35,040 nucleotides of DNA from the NCBI GenBank assembly GCA_023269565.1, contig JAHFTD010000007.1:1-35040 (forward strand). The letters run 5' to 3'. Positions 16,519-25,604 of the stretch are shown piece after piece. The number at the start of each line of letters is the position of its first letter. The first letter of the stretch is position 1. The DNA comes from Opitutaceae bacterium. GTDB lineage: Bacteria; Verrucomicrobiota; Verrucomicrobiia; Opitutales; Opitutaceae. The translations under genes were made by a program, and so were the position numbers. The notes under the pieces were generated by a model. The model had not been told where the DNA came from. It worked only from the letters and a program-made list of their open reading frames with translations, and made no database searches.

Positions 16519-18018
16519 TTAAAGAGCAAAGTGGCGGACAAGCCACGCAATGATACCGATCAGGAAAATGGTGCCAAGTGTAAGCCACAGGACGCCAACG
16601 GTTTTCATATCGGCTGCTTCGCCCATCGCCACGGCGGCGGAGGTGCTTCGGCCGCGGATGCGGCCCTTCTTGAGGAAGCCGTCGTAATGGCGCTGGAGCA
16701 GGAAGGTTTCGATCTGGCGCATGGTGTCGAGGATGACGCCGACGGTGATGAGCATGCCGGTGCCGCCGAAGAAATAGGCGATGCGTGGTGGAACCTGCAA
16801 CTGGAACAGCAGCACATCGGGGATGACTGCGATGACCGTCAGGAAGATCGCGCCCGCAAGCGTGAGACGGGTCATGATGAAATCGAGGAACTGCGCGGTC
16901 GGCTCGCCGGGACGGACGCCGGGGACATAGCCGCCGTATTTCTTGAGATCGTCGGCGATCTGGATCGGCTTGAACATGACCGACACCCAGAAATAGCTGA
17001 AGAAAAGGATGAGCGTCGTCATGCCGACGTAGTAGGTCCAGTGGCCGCGCAGGAGGTTGTTGGCGAACTCGACGAGGAACTTCAGGTTGAACGCGGCGCC
17101 GAGCTGCGACATGATCTGCTGCGGAAAGAGCAGGATGGCGCTGGCGAAGATGACGGGCATGACACCGGAATAGTTGACTTTGAGCGGGAGGAACGAGCTC
17201 TGGCCGCCGTAGACTTTCTGGCCGACGACGCGCTTGGCATATTGCACGGGAATCTTTCGCTGGCCCTGCGTGACGGCGATGATGCCCATGATCACGACGA
17301 CGAAGAGCGCGCACATGATGATAGCCTGCGGCGGACCGAGCTTGGCGACACCAACGGGCGCAAAGAAGAGCTGGTAGGTGGCGACAGCAGCACCGGGGAT
17401 GTCGGCGAGAATGCCGATGGTGATCAGCAGCGAGACACCGTTGCCGATGCCGCGCTGGGTGATCTGCTCGCCGAGCCACATCAGCAGCAGCGTGCCGGCG
17501 GTCATGAAGACCGTGGACTGGATGAGGAACCAGAATTTGCCGACGATGACGATCTGGCCGTAGTGGTTGATGTCGAAGCCGGCAAAGAGCCGCGCGGGAT
17601 TCTCGAGCGCAAGGATCAGCAACACACCCTGCACGAGGCAGATGATCACCGTGAGGTAGCGGGTGTATTGCGTGAGTTTCTGGCGACCGACGTCACCCTC
17701 CTGTTGGAGGCGGGAGAGCGCGGGCACGACGGCGGTCATCAACTGGAAGATGATAGACGCGCTGATGTAGGGCATGATGCCGAGCGCGCAGACGGCGCCC
17801 TTCACCAGCGCGCCGCCGGTGAACATGTTGTAGAGCCCCACCAGCGCGCTGGCACCGCCGGAAGTCTGATCGGCGAAGAACTGCTGCAGCGGATGCGGAT
17901 CGAGGCCGGGCAAAGGGAAGTGCGCGCCGACGCGGGCGACGAAGAGCAGGCCGAGTGTGTAGAGGATCCGCGAGCGGAGCTCGGGGATCTTCATGGAGTT
18001 GGTGAAGGCGGAAAACAC
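16519..18018 (-). CDS. secY: Protein translocase subunit SecY
   Basis: SecY is the pore of the Sec translocon. The product is about 499 residues from a GTG start (MFSAFTNSMKIPELRSRIL), with an ATG nine codons later as alternative. Ten conserved membrane segments are visible, including the FPLPGLDP plug region and LLMWLGEQITQRGIGNGVSLLI. E. coli SecY has 443 residues and ends shortly after helix 10. Here the chain continues through a basic FLKKGRIRGRS loop to a strongly hydrophobic segment at about 478-499 (WLTLGTIFLIGIIAWLV), a likely eleventh helix. It starts 20 bases after rplO, without a Shine-Dalgarno site. Confidence 0.94.
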   Translation of the reverse strand: MFSAFTNSMKIPELRSRILYTLGLLFVARVGAHFPLPGLDPHPLQQFFADQTSGGASALVGLYNMFTGGALVKGAVCALGIMPYISASIIFQLMTAVVPALSRLQQEGDVGRQKLTQYTRYLTVIICLVQGVLLILALENPARLFAGFDINHYGQIVIVGKFWFLIQSTVFMTAGTLLLMWLGEQITQRGIGNGVSLLITIGILADIPGAAVATYQLFFAPVGVAKLGPPQAIIMCALFVVVIMGIIAVTQGQRKIPVQYAKRVVGQKVYGGQSSFLPLKVNYSGVMPVIFASAILLFPQQIMSQLGAAFNLKFLVEFANNLLRGHWTYYVGMTTLILFFSYFWVSVMFKPIQIADDLKKYGGYVPGVRPGEPTAQFLDFIMTRLTLAGAIFLTVIAVIPDVLLFQLQVPPRIAYFFGGTGMLITVGVILDTMRQIETFLLQRHYDGFLKKGRIRGRSTSAAVAMGEAADMKTVGVLWLTLGTIFLIGIIAWLVRHFAL

Positions 18019-18038
18019 GGTTGGAAGTGGGGACAGGA

Positions 18039-18485
18039 TCAGCCGACGATGGCCTGGCCGCCGGCCTGCTCGATCTTGACCTTGGCGGAGGCGGTGAACC
18101 GGGCGGCGGTGACCTTGAGCGCACGGGTGAGCTCGCCGTCCCCGAGGATCTTGAGGAGCGCGCCATCGGCGCGGATCAGGCCGCACTTCACCAGCGCAGC
18201 GATATCGACATCGGTGACGGAAGCGTCGAGCCGGGCAAGATCACCGACGTTGACGATGGCGTAGCTGGTGCGGAACTCGTAGTTGTTGAAGCCGCGATGC
18301 GGGAGCTTGCGGTAGAGCGGCATCTGGCCGCCCTCAAAGCCGGGGCGGATGGAGCTGCCGGAACGGGCGCTCTGGCCCTTGCCGCCGCGGCCGGAGGTCT
18401 TGCCGTGGCCGCCGCCTTCGCCGCAGCCGACGCGCTTCTTGCGGTGCACGGCACCGGGGACATTGGTGAGATTATGGAGACGCAT
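18039..18485 (-). CDS. rplO: 50S ribosomal protein L15
   Basis: L15 stabilises 23S rRNA late in 50S assembly. The 148-residue protein has the glycine-rich basic N-terminus (VGCGEGGGHGKTSGRGGKGQ) and the GFEGGQMPLYRKLPHRGF core. AGGA nine bases before the ATG may act as ribosome-binding site. In many bacteria rpmD (L30) lies between rpsE and rplO. Here only 62 bases separate them and no L30 frame exists. Confidence 0.95.
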   Translation of the reverse strand: MRLHNLTNVPGAVHRKKRVGCGEGGGHGKTSGRGGKGQSARSGSSIRPGFEGGQMPLYRKLPHRGFNNYEFRTSYAIVNVGDLARLDASVTDVDIAALVKCGLIRADGALLKILGDGELTRALKVTAARFTASAKVKIEQAGGQAIVG

Positions 18486-18547
18486 GTTGGTTTTTCCTAT
18501 GTTGTCGCCGCGCGCCGCGGAGCGACGCACGACTCGGATTCTGGTGA

Positions 18548-19054
18548 TTAGCTGCGGGCGGCCTTGATCTGCTCCTCGAGGCGGAGCTGGCGGAGGCCGT
18601 CGAGGGTGGCGTGGACTACGGCAATGTGGTTCTTGGAACCCATCGACTTGGAGAGGACGTTATGGACGCCGGCAGCCTCGAGGACGGCGCGGACGCCGCC
18701 GCCAGCGATGATGCCGGTGCCGTTGGAGGCGGGGCGGAGGAAGACCTTGCCGCCGTCGAACTGGCCGAGCACCTCGTGCGGGATGGTGCCCCCCTTGAGC
18801 TTGACGGAGACCATGCGCTTCTTGGCGGACTCGGTGGATTTGCGGATGGCGTCGGGGACCTCGTTGGCCTTGCCGTAGCCGATGCCAACAGAGCCCTTGC
18901 CGTCGCCGACGACGGCGAGGGCGGAAAAGCTGAAACGCCGGCCGCCCTTCACGACCTTGGCGCAGCGGTTGATGTAGACGACCTTCTCGATCAGGCCGGG
19001 TTCGCCGGTATCAGCGGAGGGAGCGGAAGAATAGGATCTGTTGTGGTTAGCCAT
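18548..19054 (-). CDS. rpsE: 30S ribosomal protein S5
   Basis: S5 contributes to decoding fidelity and mRNA unwinding at the entry site. The 168-residue protein has the double-stranded RNA-binding-like N-terminal domain ([30 protein letters not shown] at about 35-65) and the C-terminal fold with [18 protein letters not shown]. Lengths match the family. It starts nine bases after rplR, with CCAACGTCC rather than a purine tract before ATG. Confidence 0.96.
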   Translation of the reverse strand: MANHNRSYSSAPSADTGEPGLIEKVVYINRCAKVVKGGRRFSFSALAVVGDGKGSVGIGYGKANEVPDAIRKSTESAKKRMVSVKLKGGTIPHEVLGQFDGGKVFLRPASNGTGIIAGGGVRAVLEAAGVHNVLSKSMGSKNHIAVVHATLDGLRQLRLEEQIKAARS

Positions 19055-19063
19055 GGACGTTGG

Positions 19064-19426
19064 TTAGAATAGGAGTCCGCCGGCGCGGGCGGCCTCGGCG
19101 AAGGCCCGGACGCGGCCGTGGTAGGGGCGGCCGTTGCGGTCGAAGACGACAGCGGCGTGGCCGGCGGCCGTGGCCTTGGCGGCGAAGGCGGTGCCGAGCG
19201 ATTTGGCGCCGGCGAGATTGCCCTTCAGCTTCGTCTTGCGCACCTCGGGATCGAGGGTGGAGAGGAACACGAGGGTGGCGCCGGCCTCGTCGTTGACGGC
19301 CTGCGCGTAGATGTGCTTGCCGGAAAACTTGACGCTGAGGCGCGGACGGGCGGCGGTGCCGGTCACCTTTTTGCGGATGCGCCATTTGCGCTTCTGCAGC
19401 AGCATGGCTTTGTATTGGGTGCTCAT
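19064..19426 (-). CDS. rplR: 50S ribosomal protein L18
   Basis: L18 binds 5S rRNA in the central protuberance. The 120-residue product has the basic N-terminus (KAMLLQKRKWRIRKKVTG), the RPRLSVKFSGKHIYAQAVND core and the C-terminal VVFDRNGRPYHGRVRAFAEAARAGGL. Size is normal. It lies between rplF and rpsE in standard spc order. Confidence 0.95.
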   Translation of the reverse strand: MSTQYKAMLLQKRKWRIRKKVTGTAARPRLSVKFSGKHIYAQAVNDEAGATLVFLSTLDPEVRKTKLKGNLAGAKSLGTAFAAKATAAGHAAVVFDRNGRPYHGRVRAFAEAARAGGLLF

Positions 19427-19446
19427 GGGATGATGGGACGGGGCGG

Positions 19447-19992
19447 TTAGGCGACGGTCTTGCCTTCCTTGCGGCGGACGCGCTCGGCGTGCTCGCCGAC
19501 GATGCGCACGCCCTTGCCCTTGTAGGGTTCAGGCGGGTAATAGGCGCGGACCTCGGCGGTGACCTGCCCGACGAGCTGCTTGTCGGCACCCTCGATCTTG
19601 AGCTTGGTGCCGTCGGTAACGGTGACCTTGATGCCCTCCGGGATGTCGTGGAGGATCGGATGCGAGTAACCGAGGGAGAGGTCGAGCTGCTTGCCCTTGA
19701 GGATGGCCTTGAAACCGACGCCTTGGATTTCGAGCTCCTTGAGGTAGCCGGTGGTGACGCCCTTGACCATGCCGGCGATGACCGAACGGGCCGTGCCATA
19801 CATGGCGCGGGAAAAGCGGGTCTCCTCGGTGGGGGAAACGACGATGGTGTTGTCCTTGCGCTCGATCTTGACGACGGGGGCGAAGGATTTCTGGACTTTG
19901 CCCTTGGGGCCCTCGACGAGGACGGTGTGGCCCTGGATGTCGACCTTGACCTTGTCGGGGATCTGAACGGGTTGTTTGCCGATTCTGCTCAT
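19447..19992 (-). CDS. rplF: 50S ribosomal protein L6
   Basis: L6 sits near the factor-binding centre of the large subunit. The 181-residue protein shows two alpha-beta repeats, beginning SRIGKQPVQIPDKVKVDIQG and ending in PEPYKGKGVRIVGEHAERVRRKEGK, the RNA-binding signature. An AAGGA stretch ten bases before the ATG may serve as ribosome site. Order and length are standard. Confidence 0.96.
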   Translation of the reverse strand: MSRIGKQPVQIPDKVKVDIQGHTVLVEGPKGKVQKSFAPVVKIERKDNTIVVSPTEETRFSRAMYGTARSVIAGMVKGVTTGYLKELEIQGVGFKAILKGKQLDLSLGYSHPILHDIPEGIKVTVTDGTKLKIEGADKQLVGQVTAEVRAYYPPEPYKGKGVRIVGEHAERVRRKEGKTVA

Positions 19993-20005
19993 GGTGGGTG
20001 GTTCC

Positions 20006-20398
20006 TTACCAGACGGTGCAGACGAGTTCGCCGCCGAGCTTGTGGCGACGGGCGTCCTGGTCCTTCATGAGACCCTTGGATGTGGAGACGATGGCGATAC
20101 CGAGACCGTTGAGGACACGGGGCAGGTCGGCGTAGCCGTAATACATGCGGCGACCGGGGGTCGACGCGCGCTTGAGCCCGGTGATGACGGGGGCGTTGTC
20201 GACGTATTTCATTTTCACGACAATGGTCTTGTGGCCGCGCTCGTCGGCGCCGGTGGCGACGTCGCGCACAAAGCCCTCGGCCTTGAGGATGGCGGCGAGG
20301 CTTTCCTTGAGCGTGGAGTGCGGCGAGGCGCATTCGGCGAGGCCGGCCTTCGACGCGTTGCGGAGGCGGGTCAGGAAATCACTGATTGGATCGGTCAT
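20006..20398 (-). CDS. rpsH: 30S ribosomal protein S8
   Basis: S8 binds helix 21 of 16S rRNA and in E. coli also represses the spc operon at the L5 region. The 130-residue product starts MTDPISDFLTRLRNASKAG and ends with the conserved GLMKDQDARRHKLGGELVCTVW. I see no obvious S8 mimic at rplE. It lies 59 bases after rpsN. Confidence 0.96.
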   Translation of the reverse strand: MTDPISDFLTRLRNASKAGLAECASPHSTLKESLAAILKAEGFVRDVATGADERGHKTIVVKMKYVDNAPVITGLKRASTPGRRMYYGYADLPRVLNGLGIAIVSTSKGLMKDQDARRHKLGGELVCTVW

Positions 20399-20457
20399 GG
20401 ATGGATGGAGGTGGGAGAGCCCGTCGGATCATATCCGACTTCCGGCGGGAGAGTGGT

Positions 20458-20763
20458 TTACCAGGAGGATTTGGTGACGCCCGGGATCTTGCCGGAGAGG
20501 GCGAGTTCGCGGAGGGTGATGCGGGAGATGCCGAAGCGGCGGTTGAAGCCGCGGGGGCGGCCGCTGAGCGAGCAGCGGTTGCGGATGCGGATCTTGGAAG
20601 AATTGCGCGGGAGCTTCGCGAGCTTCTTCTGCGCGGCGAAGAACTCCTCGTCGGTGGCGGCGGGGTTGGCGAGGACGGCCTTGAGTTCGGCGCGCTTGAC
20701 GGCGAACTTGGCGGTGAGGCGCTGGCGCTTCTTGTTGCGTTCGATGGCGGAGGTCTTGGGCAT
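20458..20763 (-). CDS. rpsN: 30S ribosomal protein S14, zinc-free long form
   Basis: S14 binds 16S rRNA in the 30S head. The 101-residue product is the long form, without the CxxC pairs of the short zinc-binding type. It has the [28 protein letters not shown] signature (about 62-89) and the SSW C-terminus. I placed the start at the ATG at 20763; longer reading frames upstream lie in rplE out of frame. Confidence 0.96.
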   Translation of the reverse strand: MPKTSAIERNKKRQRLTAKFAVKRAELKAVLANPAATDEEFFAAQKKLAKLPRNSSKIRIRNRCSLSGRPRGFNRRFGISRITLRELALSGKIPGVTKSSW

Positions 20764-20780
20764 GGGGAAAGGAGCGGAAG

Positions 20781-21359
20781 TTAGGCGGCGGTGGGCTTGG
20801 CGGCGGCCGGCTCGATGCGGCGGAAGGGCATGCCGAGGAGGCGGAGGAGCTCGCGGGCCTCGTCGTCGGTCTCGGAGGTGGTGACGAGGGTGATGTCGAG
20901 GCCGATATGGCGCTTGGTGCCCTCGAGTGAGATCTCGGGGAAGATGGTGTGGTCGGTGATGCCGATGGTATAGTTGCCCTGGCCGTCGAGCTTGTTGGCG
21001 ACGCCGCGGAAGTCGCGGATGGCGGGCAGCGCCACGGCGAGGAGGCGCATAAGGAAGTGCCACATGCGTTCGCTGCGCAGCGTGACGTGGCAGCCGACGA
21101 CCTGGCCCTGCCGGAGCTTGAAGTTGGCGATGGCCTTCTTCGACTTGTTGAGCACGGACTTCTGGCCGGCGATGGCGTTGAGGTCGCGCTGCGTGTCGGC
21201 GATGATGTTCTTGTCGGCCTCGGCGGAGATGCCGGTGTTGAGCACGATCTTGACGAGGCGGGGGCACTGGTGCCGGTTCTTGTAGCCGCGAGCGGCCATC
21301 AGGGCGGGCACGACCGACTCGTTGTAGTGCTGCTGGAGAGGGGGGAGTTTCTTGCTCAT
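20781..21359 (-). CDS. rplE: 50S ribosomal protein L5
   Basis: L5 anchors 5S rRNA and contacts the P-site tRNA and S13. The 192-residue protein begins with [15 protein letters not shown] and holds [26 protein letters not shown] and [29 protein letters not shown] short Ala/Pro-rich tail extends the usual 179 residues. AGGGA ten bases before the ATG is a weak ribosome site. Confidence 0.96.
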   Translation of the reverse strand: MSKKLPPLQQHYNESVVPALMAARGYKNRHQCPRLVKIVLNTGISAEADKNIIADTQRDLNAIAGQKSVLNKSKKAIANFKLRQGQVVGCHVTLRSERMWHFLMRLLAVALPAIRDFRGVANKLDGQGNYTIGITDHTIFPEISLEGTKRHIGLDITLVTTSETDDEARELLRLLGMPFRRIEPAAAKPTAA

Positions 21360-21379
21360 GGGTGGATTCCCTGGGTGGC

Positions 21380-21661
21380 TCAGCTCTGCGTCGCCGCGGC
21401 CACAGGTTTCTTGGCGCGCCCGGACTGCTCGTAACGTGAGAGGAGCATCAGGTTGGAGACGTGCACCGAGCCTTCGCGCTCGGCGATCTTGCCCTGGGGA
21501 TTTTCCTGGGACTTCTTGAGATGTTTCTTGATCATGGCGACGCCCTCGACGATCGCGCGGTTCTTGGCGGGGAGGATCTGAATGACCTTGCCCTGCTTGC
21601 CCTTGTGGGCGCCGGCGATGACGACGACGGTGTCGTTGCGCTTGATGTGGAATTTTTGCAT
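21380..21661 (-). CDS. rplX: 50S ribosomal protein L24
   Basis: L24 initiates 50S assembly and lies near the tunnel exit. The 93-residue product carries the KOW motif ([19 protein letters not shown] at about 12-30) and the [13 protein letters not shown] segment. It is slightly shorter than the E. coli protein. GGAGG is 11 bases before the ATG. It begins two bases after the rplN stop. Confidence 0.95.
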   Translation of the reverse strand: MQKFHIKRNDTVVVIAGAHKGKQGKVIQILPAKNRAIVEGVAMIKKHLKKSQENPQGKIAEREGSVHVSNLMLLSRYEQSGRAKKPVAAATQS

Positions 21662-21663
21662 GG

Positions 21664-22029
21664 TCAGAGGACCTCCGGGGCGAGCGAGATGATCTTCATG
21701 AAGTTCTTGGCGCGGAGCTCGCGGGCGACGGGGCCGAAGATGCGGGTGCCCTTCGGGTTGCCGTCGTCGCCAATGATGACGATGGCGTTGCTGTCGAAGC
21801 GGAGATAGCTGCCGTCGGAGCGGCGGAGCGGAGCCCGGGTGCGGACGACGACAGCCTTCACGACCTCGCCCTTCTTCACGGTGGCGTCGGTGGTGCTCTC
21901 CTTGATGTTGACGGTGATGATGTCGCCGACGTGGGCGTAGCGCGTGGTCTGGCCCATGCGGCTGATCATCGACGCGCGGCGGGCGCCGGTGTTATCGGCG
22001 ATTTCGAGAATGGAACGCATCTGGATCAT
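21664..22029 (-). CDS. rplN: 50S ribosomal protein L14
   Basis: L14 lies at the subunit interface and contacts L19. The 121-residue protein begins [18 protein letters not shown] and contains [20 protein letters not shown] and [29 protein letters not shown], all highly conserved. AAGGAG nine bases upstream of the ATG is a clear Shine-Dalgarno site. Confidence 0.97.
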   Translation of the reverse strand: MIQMRSILEIADNTGARRASMISRMGQTTRYAHVGDIITVNIKESTTDATVKKGEVVKAVVVRTRAPLRRSDGSYLRFDSNAIVIIGDDGNPKGTRIFGPVARELRAKNFMKIISLAPEVL

Positions 22030-22050
22030 GGTGGTGTCTCCTTGTGCGGG

Positions 22051-22410
22051 TTAGGCTTGGGCGGGCGTGGCGGACTCGGTGCGGGTGATCTTGGTGGGCA
22101 CAGCCTGGGCGACGTCCTGCTCGGAGACGGCGGCACCGATGGATAGGACGGCGGACTCGATGACGCGCGTGATGCGCCAGCGCTTGAGGCGGCTGACGGG
22201 GCGGGTCTCCATGACCTCGACCTTGTCGCCGGCCTTGGTCTCGTTCTTCTCGTCGTGGACGTGAAGGACGGTCTTGCGGTTGATGACCTTGTGGTAGCGC
22301 GGGTGCGGCGTCTTGTAGGGGACAGTGACCTTGACGGACTTGTCGCCCATGCGGGAGCTGACGAAGCCGATCTGGGTCTTGCGCTGGCTGTGGCGGGTGG
22401 AAGTGGGCAT
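22051..22410 (-). CDS. rpsQ: 30S ribosomal protein S17 with C-terminal extension
   Basis: S17 is an OB-fold primary binding protein of 16S rRNA. The core includes KTQIGFVSSRMGDKSVKVTV and GDKVEVMETRPVSRLKRWRITRVIE. The product is 119 residues against about 84 in E. coli, owing to a C-terminal tail of about 30 residues after RVIESA. The start was set at the ATG at 22410, where basic MPTSTRHSQRKT precedes the core; the longer open frame runs out of frame through rpmC. Confidence 0.94.
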   Translation of the reverse strand: MPTSTRHSQRKTQIGFVSSRMGDKSVKVTVPYKTPHPRYHKVINRKTVLHVHDEKNETKAGDKVEVMETRPVSRLKRWRITRVIESAVLSIGAAVSEQDVAQAVPTKITRTESATPAQA

Positions 22411-22436
22411 GAGGAAAAGTGGTTGGAACCGGCAGT

Positions 22437-22640
22437 TCAGGCGGCGGCGGGCCGGGAATTTTTCTGGGTGCGGATGGTCTCGAGCCGGGCGATGTCCTTG
22501 CGGAGTTCGCGGATGGTGTGCGGCTTCTCGACCTGACCGGTGTGCTTGCGAAGGCGGAGCTGGAGGAGCTGTTCGCGGGTTTCGCGGAGCTTGGTGGTGA
22601 TCTCGGCGGGGGCGAGTTCGCGGATTTCCTTGGAAGTCAT
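22437..22640 (-). CDS. rpmC: 50S ribosomal protein L29
   Basis: L29 is a small two-helix protein beside the tunnel exit. The 67-residue product starts [20 protein letters not shown] and has [32 protein letters not shown], typical of the family. AGGAG lies nine bases before the ATG. It is in standard order between rplP and rpsQ. Confidence 0.95.
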   Translation of the reverse strand: MTSKEIRELAPAEITTKLRETREQLLQLRLRKHTGQVEKPHTIRELRKDIARLETIRTQKNSRPAAA

Positions 22641-22660
22641 GGCGGTGTTTCTCCTGGGGG

Positions 22661-23086
22661 TCAGCCGGCGGCGCCTTCGCGCATGATGAAGCGGCAGCGG
22701 AAAGGCAGCTTGGCGTCGGCGAGGCGGAAAGCCTCCTTGGCGATGGCGGCAGACACGCCGGCGAGTTCGAAGAGGATGGCGCCGGGCTTGATGACGGCGA
22801 CGTAGAACTCAACGGGGCCCTTGCCCTGGCCCATGCGGACCTCGGCGGGTTTCTTGGTGACGGGTTTGTGGGGGAAGATGCGAATCCAGAGCTTGCCCTT
22901 GCGCTTGAGGTGGCGGGCGATGGTGACGCGCGCGGCCTCGATCTGCTGGCCGGTCATGGGGCCGCGGGTGAGCGACTGGAGGCCGAATTCACCGAAAGCG
23001 AGCGTGTTGCCGCGCTTGGCATTGCCAGCGCGGGAGCCTTTCATCGACTTGCGGTATTTGGTGCGGGCGGGAGAGGAGATGGACAT
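22661..23086 (-). CDS. rplP: 50S ribosomal protein L16
   Basis: L16 contacts the A-site tRNA elbow and is needed for late 50S assembly. The 141-residue protein contains [16 protein letters not shown]-like [21 protein letters not shown] and [19 protein letters not shown], including the conserved arginine near position 84 that is hydroxylated in E. coli. Length is typical. No purine-rich site precedes its ATG. Confidence 0.96.
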   Translation of the reverse strand: MSISSPARTKYRKSMKGSRAGNAKRGNTLAFGEFGLQSLTRGPMTGQQIEAARVTIARHLKRKGKLWIRIFPHKPVTKKPAEVRMGQGKGPVEFYVAVIKPGAILFELAGVSAAIAKEAFRLADAKLPFRCRFIMREGAAG

Positions 23087-23124
23087 GGAAGGGAGCGGTT
23101 AGATGGCTCGGAAAAACGGTGGGG

Positions 23125-23754
23125 TCAGATGGGTTCGTCCTTTTTGCAGATCCAGCATTTGACGCCAATCTTGCCCCAGACGGTCTGGGCCTCGGCGAAG
23201 CCGTAATCGATGTTCTCGCGGAGGGTCTGGAGGGGGACGCGGCCTTGGCGCTGCCATTCGCGGCGGGCGATGTCGGCGCCGCCGAGGCGGCCCGAGCACT
23301 GGATCTTGATGCCCTCGACGCCGAGGGACATGGCGATCTGGATGGATTTCTTGATGGCGCGGCGGAAGGCGACGCGGCGCTCGAGCTGCTGGGCGATATT
23401 CTCGGCCACGAGCTGGGCCTCGATCTCGGGCTTCTTGACCTCTTGGATGTCGAGGAGGATCTCCTTGCCGGTGAGCTCGGCGAGCTGGGTCTTCATGTTC
23501 TCGACCTCCTGGCCCTTCTTGCCGATGACGATGCCGGGGCGGGCGGTGAAAATCTTGACGCGGACGCGGTTGCCGGCGCGCTCGATGAAGATGCGCGGGA
23601 CGGAGGCCTGCTTGAGTTTCTCCATCAGGGTGGAGCGGATGACCTGGTCCTCGTGGAGGAGTTTGGCGAAATCCTTTTTGCGGGCGAACCAGCGCGACTG
23701 CCAGTTGCGGCGGACGGCGAGGCGGAAACCGATCGGGTTGGTTTTTTGTCCCAT
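23125..23754 (-). CDS. rpsC: 30S ribosomal protein S3
   Basis: S3 lines the mRNA entry channel. The 209-residue protein begins [22 protein letters not shown] and has a KH domain with [15 protein letters not shown] (about 74-88), then the C-terminal domain with [20 protein letters not shown]. It lacks the longer acidic/basic tail of E. coli S3 (233 residues). Gene order is standard. Confidence 0.96.
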   Translation of the reverse strand: MGQKTNPIGFRLAVRRNWQSRWFARKKDFAKLLHEDQVIRSTLMEKLKQASVPRIFIERAGNRVRVKIFTARPGIVIGKKGQEVENMKTQLAELTGKEILLDIQEVKKPEIEAQLVAENIAQQLERRVAFRRAIKKSIQIAMSLGVEGIKIQCSGRLGGADIARREWQRQGRVPLQTLRENIDYGFAEAQTVWGKIGVKCWICKKDEPI

Positions 23755-23766
23755 AACAGAGTGTGG

Positions 23767-24105
23767 TTAGGCTTGGCGGTCCGAGAGGATGATGCGCAGG
23801 TGTGACATGCGCTTGACGCGGGGTTTGGCCTGGCCCTTGGCGCCGGCCTTGAAGCGCTTGAGCACGGGGCCGTTCTCGATGAGGGCGCGGTGGACGAAGA
23901 GCTGGGCGGCGACGAGGTTGTTGTTGTTCTCGGCGTTGGCCACGGCGCTCTTGAGCGTCTTGGCGAGGAGACGGGCGGACTTGCGCGGGATGAGGGCGAT
24001 GTAGTCGAGCGCTTCGGGCACGGAGCGGCCCTGGATGAGGCGCGCGACTTCGCGGACCTTCTTGGGCGACATGCGCGCGTTGCGGGTGAGAGCTTGGATT
24101 TCCAT
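23767..24105 (-). CDS. rplV: 50S ribosomal protein L22
   Basis: L22 extends a loop into the peptide exit tunnel, where macrolide resistance mutations arise. The 112-residue product shows ARMSPKKVREVARLIQGRSV, SAVANAENNNNL and the loop with FKAGAKGQAKPRVKRMSHLRIILS. Length and order are typical. The ATG has a TCTA context, unlike most neighbours. Confidence 0.96.
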   Translation of the reverse strand: MEIQALTRNARMSPKKVREVARLIQGRSVPEALDYIALIPRKSARLLAKTLKSAVANAENNNNLVAAQLFVHRALIENGPVLKRFKAGAKGQAKPRVKRMSHLRIILSDRQA

Positions 24106-24133
24106 TAGAGTGTTCCGGTGGAGAGCGCGGGGC

Positions 24134-24415
24134 TCAGATTTCCTTGCGGGTCATGCCGCCGTGGGCCTTGAAGATGCGCGTGGGGGCGAACTCGCCGAGC
24201 TTGTGCCCGACCATATTCTCGGTGACGTAGACGGGGAGGAAGGCCTTGCCGTTGTGGACCTCGAAGGTGAGGCCAACGAAATCGGGCGTGATGGTGGAGC
24301 GGCGGGACCAGGTCTTGATCGGCTTGCGGGTGCCGCCGATGACCTTGGCCGCCTGCTGCACTTTCTCGAGCAGGTGGTAATCGACGAAGAAACCTTTTTT
24401 GATGGAACGTGCCAT
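24134..24415 (-). CDS. rpsS: 30S ribosomal protein S19
   Basis: S19 forms a complex with S13 in the 30S head. The 93-residue protein begins [19 protein letters not shown] and holds [46 protein letters not shown], all diagnostic. GGAG lies 11 bases before the ATG. Confidence 0.97.
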   Translation of the reverse strand: MARSIKKGFFVDYHLLEKVQQAAKVIGGTRKPIKTWSRRSTITPDFVGLTFEVHNGKAFLPVYVTENMVGHKLGEFAPTRIFKAHGGMTRKEI

Positions 24416-24436
24416 GGGGGAAAATTCTCCGGGGGA

Positions 24437-25303
24437 TTACTTCTTGCCGCGCGGCGGACGGCCGCTGTGCCGGACAAGGATGAGGGAGTTGGAGGGCTTG
24501 GAGCGGCGGCGCGTCGGGAAACCCTTCGCGAGCTGGCCCCACGGGGAGACGAGGTGCTGGCGGCCGCCGCCGCCCTTGGACTTGCCCTGGCCGCCGCCAT
24601 TGGGGTGGTCGACGGGGTTCATGGCCACGCCGCGCACGCGCGGCCGGCGGCCGAGCCAGCGGTTGCGGCCGGCCTTGCCGAGCTTGCGGCTGTTGTGCTC
24701 GGCGTTGGAAACCTCGCCAATGGTGGCGCGGCACTTGGCGTTGACGAGGCGGGTCTCGCCCGAGCCGAGCTTGAGCTGCGCGGCGCCGTTCTCGATTGCA
24801 ATGAGTTCGACCGACGTGCCGGCGGAGCGAGCCAGCTGCGCGCCGTGACCGGGGAGCAGCTCGACGCAGTGCACGCGGGTCGAGGGCGGAATGACGGCGA
24901 GCGGGAACGAGTTGCCGGGGCGGAAATCGTTGGTGTCGGTCTTCAGCGCGCTGTAGATGGAATCGCCGATCTTGAGGCCCTGGGGCGCGATGATGTAGGT
25001 CTTCGTGCCGTCGGTGTAGGCGAGGAGCGCGAGGAGCGCGCTGCGGTTGGGATCGTATTCGATCGCCTGGACGCGGGCGGAGATGTCGAGCTTGGCGCGC
25101 TTAAAGTCGATGCGGCGGTAGAGCTGCTTGTGTCCGCCGCCACGACGGCGCGAGGTGAGCCGGCCGTAGACGTTGCGGCCGCCGGTCTTGTGCTTGTGCT
25201 CGACAAGGGAGCGTTCGGGGCGTTTGTCGGTGATTTCCTCAGGGCGGTTCAGGGTGGTGAACCGGAGGGAGGGAGTGAGAGGACGGAAGGTTTTGAGGGC
25301 CAT
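24437..25303 (-). CDS. rplB: 50S ribosomal protein L2
   Basis: L2 is required for subunit association and peptidyl transfer. The 288-residue product begins MALKTFRPLTPSLRF and includes HKTGGRNVYGRLTSRRRGGG, RNRWLGRRPRVRGVAMNPVDHP and the C-terminal RHSGRPPRGKK. The catalytically implicated histidine of VDHP is kept; the next histidine of the usual DHPHGGG is Asn. A glycine-rich stretch and tail make it slightly longer than E. coli L2 (273). Confidence 0.96.
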   Translation of the reverse strand: MALKTFRPLTPSLRFTTLNRPEEITDKRPERSLVEHKHKTGGRNVYGRLTSRRRGGGHKQLYRRIDFKRAKLDISARVQAIEYDPNRSALLALLAYTDGTKTYIIAPQGLKIGDSIYSALKTDTNDFRPGNSFPLAVIPPSTRVHCVELLPGHGAQLARSAGTSVELIAIENGAAQLKLGSGETRLVNAKCRATIGEVSNAEHNSRKLGKAGRNRWLGRRPRVRGVAMNPVDHPNGGGQGKSKGGGGRQHLVSPWGQLAKGFPTRRRSKPSNSLILVRHSGRPPRGKK

Positions 25304-25319
25304 GGCGGTGTTCTCCGGC

Positions 25320-25604
25320 TTAGAGCAGCTCGATCTTGTCGCCCTGCTTAAGGGTGACGATGGCGCGCTTGCTGTCGGAACCGTGGATGGGCTGGCCGCG
25401 GCGCGAGCGCTTGGGCTTGCCCTTCACGTTGATGATGTTCACGCGGGTGACGGTGACTTTGAAGGTCTGCTCGACGGCCGCGCGCACGGTGTGCTTGGTC
25501 GCGGTGGGATAGACCTCGAAGGTGTATTGGCCGTAGTTGGCGGAGAGCTTGTTCGACTTCTCCGTCAGGCGCAGGTGCTTGATGATGGTGTCGGCTTGGA
25601 TCAT
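25320..25604 (-). CDS. rplW: 50S ribosomal protein L23
   Basis: L23 sits at the tunnel exit and docks trigger factor and SRP. The 94-residue protein has IIKHLRLTEKSNKL, YTFEVYPTATKHTVRAAVEQTF and VNIINVKGKPKR. GGAGG five bases before the ATG is among the strongest ribosome sites here. Its ATG overlaps the rplD stop by four bases (ATGA). Confidence 0.95.
   Translation of the reverse strand: MIQADTIIKHLRLTEKSNKLSANYGQYTFEVYPTATKHTVRAAVEQTFKVTVTRVNIINVKGKPKRSRRGQPIHGSDSKRAIVTLKQGDKIELL

Noticed and set aside
16516-18264. 582-codon plus-strand frame opposite secY
   Set aside because: The translation is an acidic low-complexity mirror of SecY with no membrane or domain signature.
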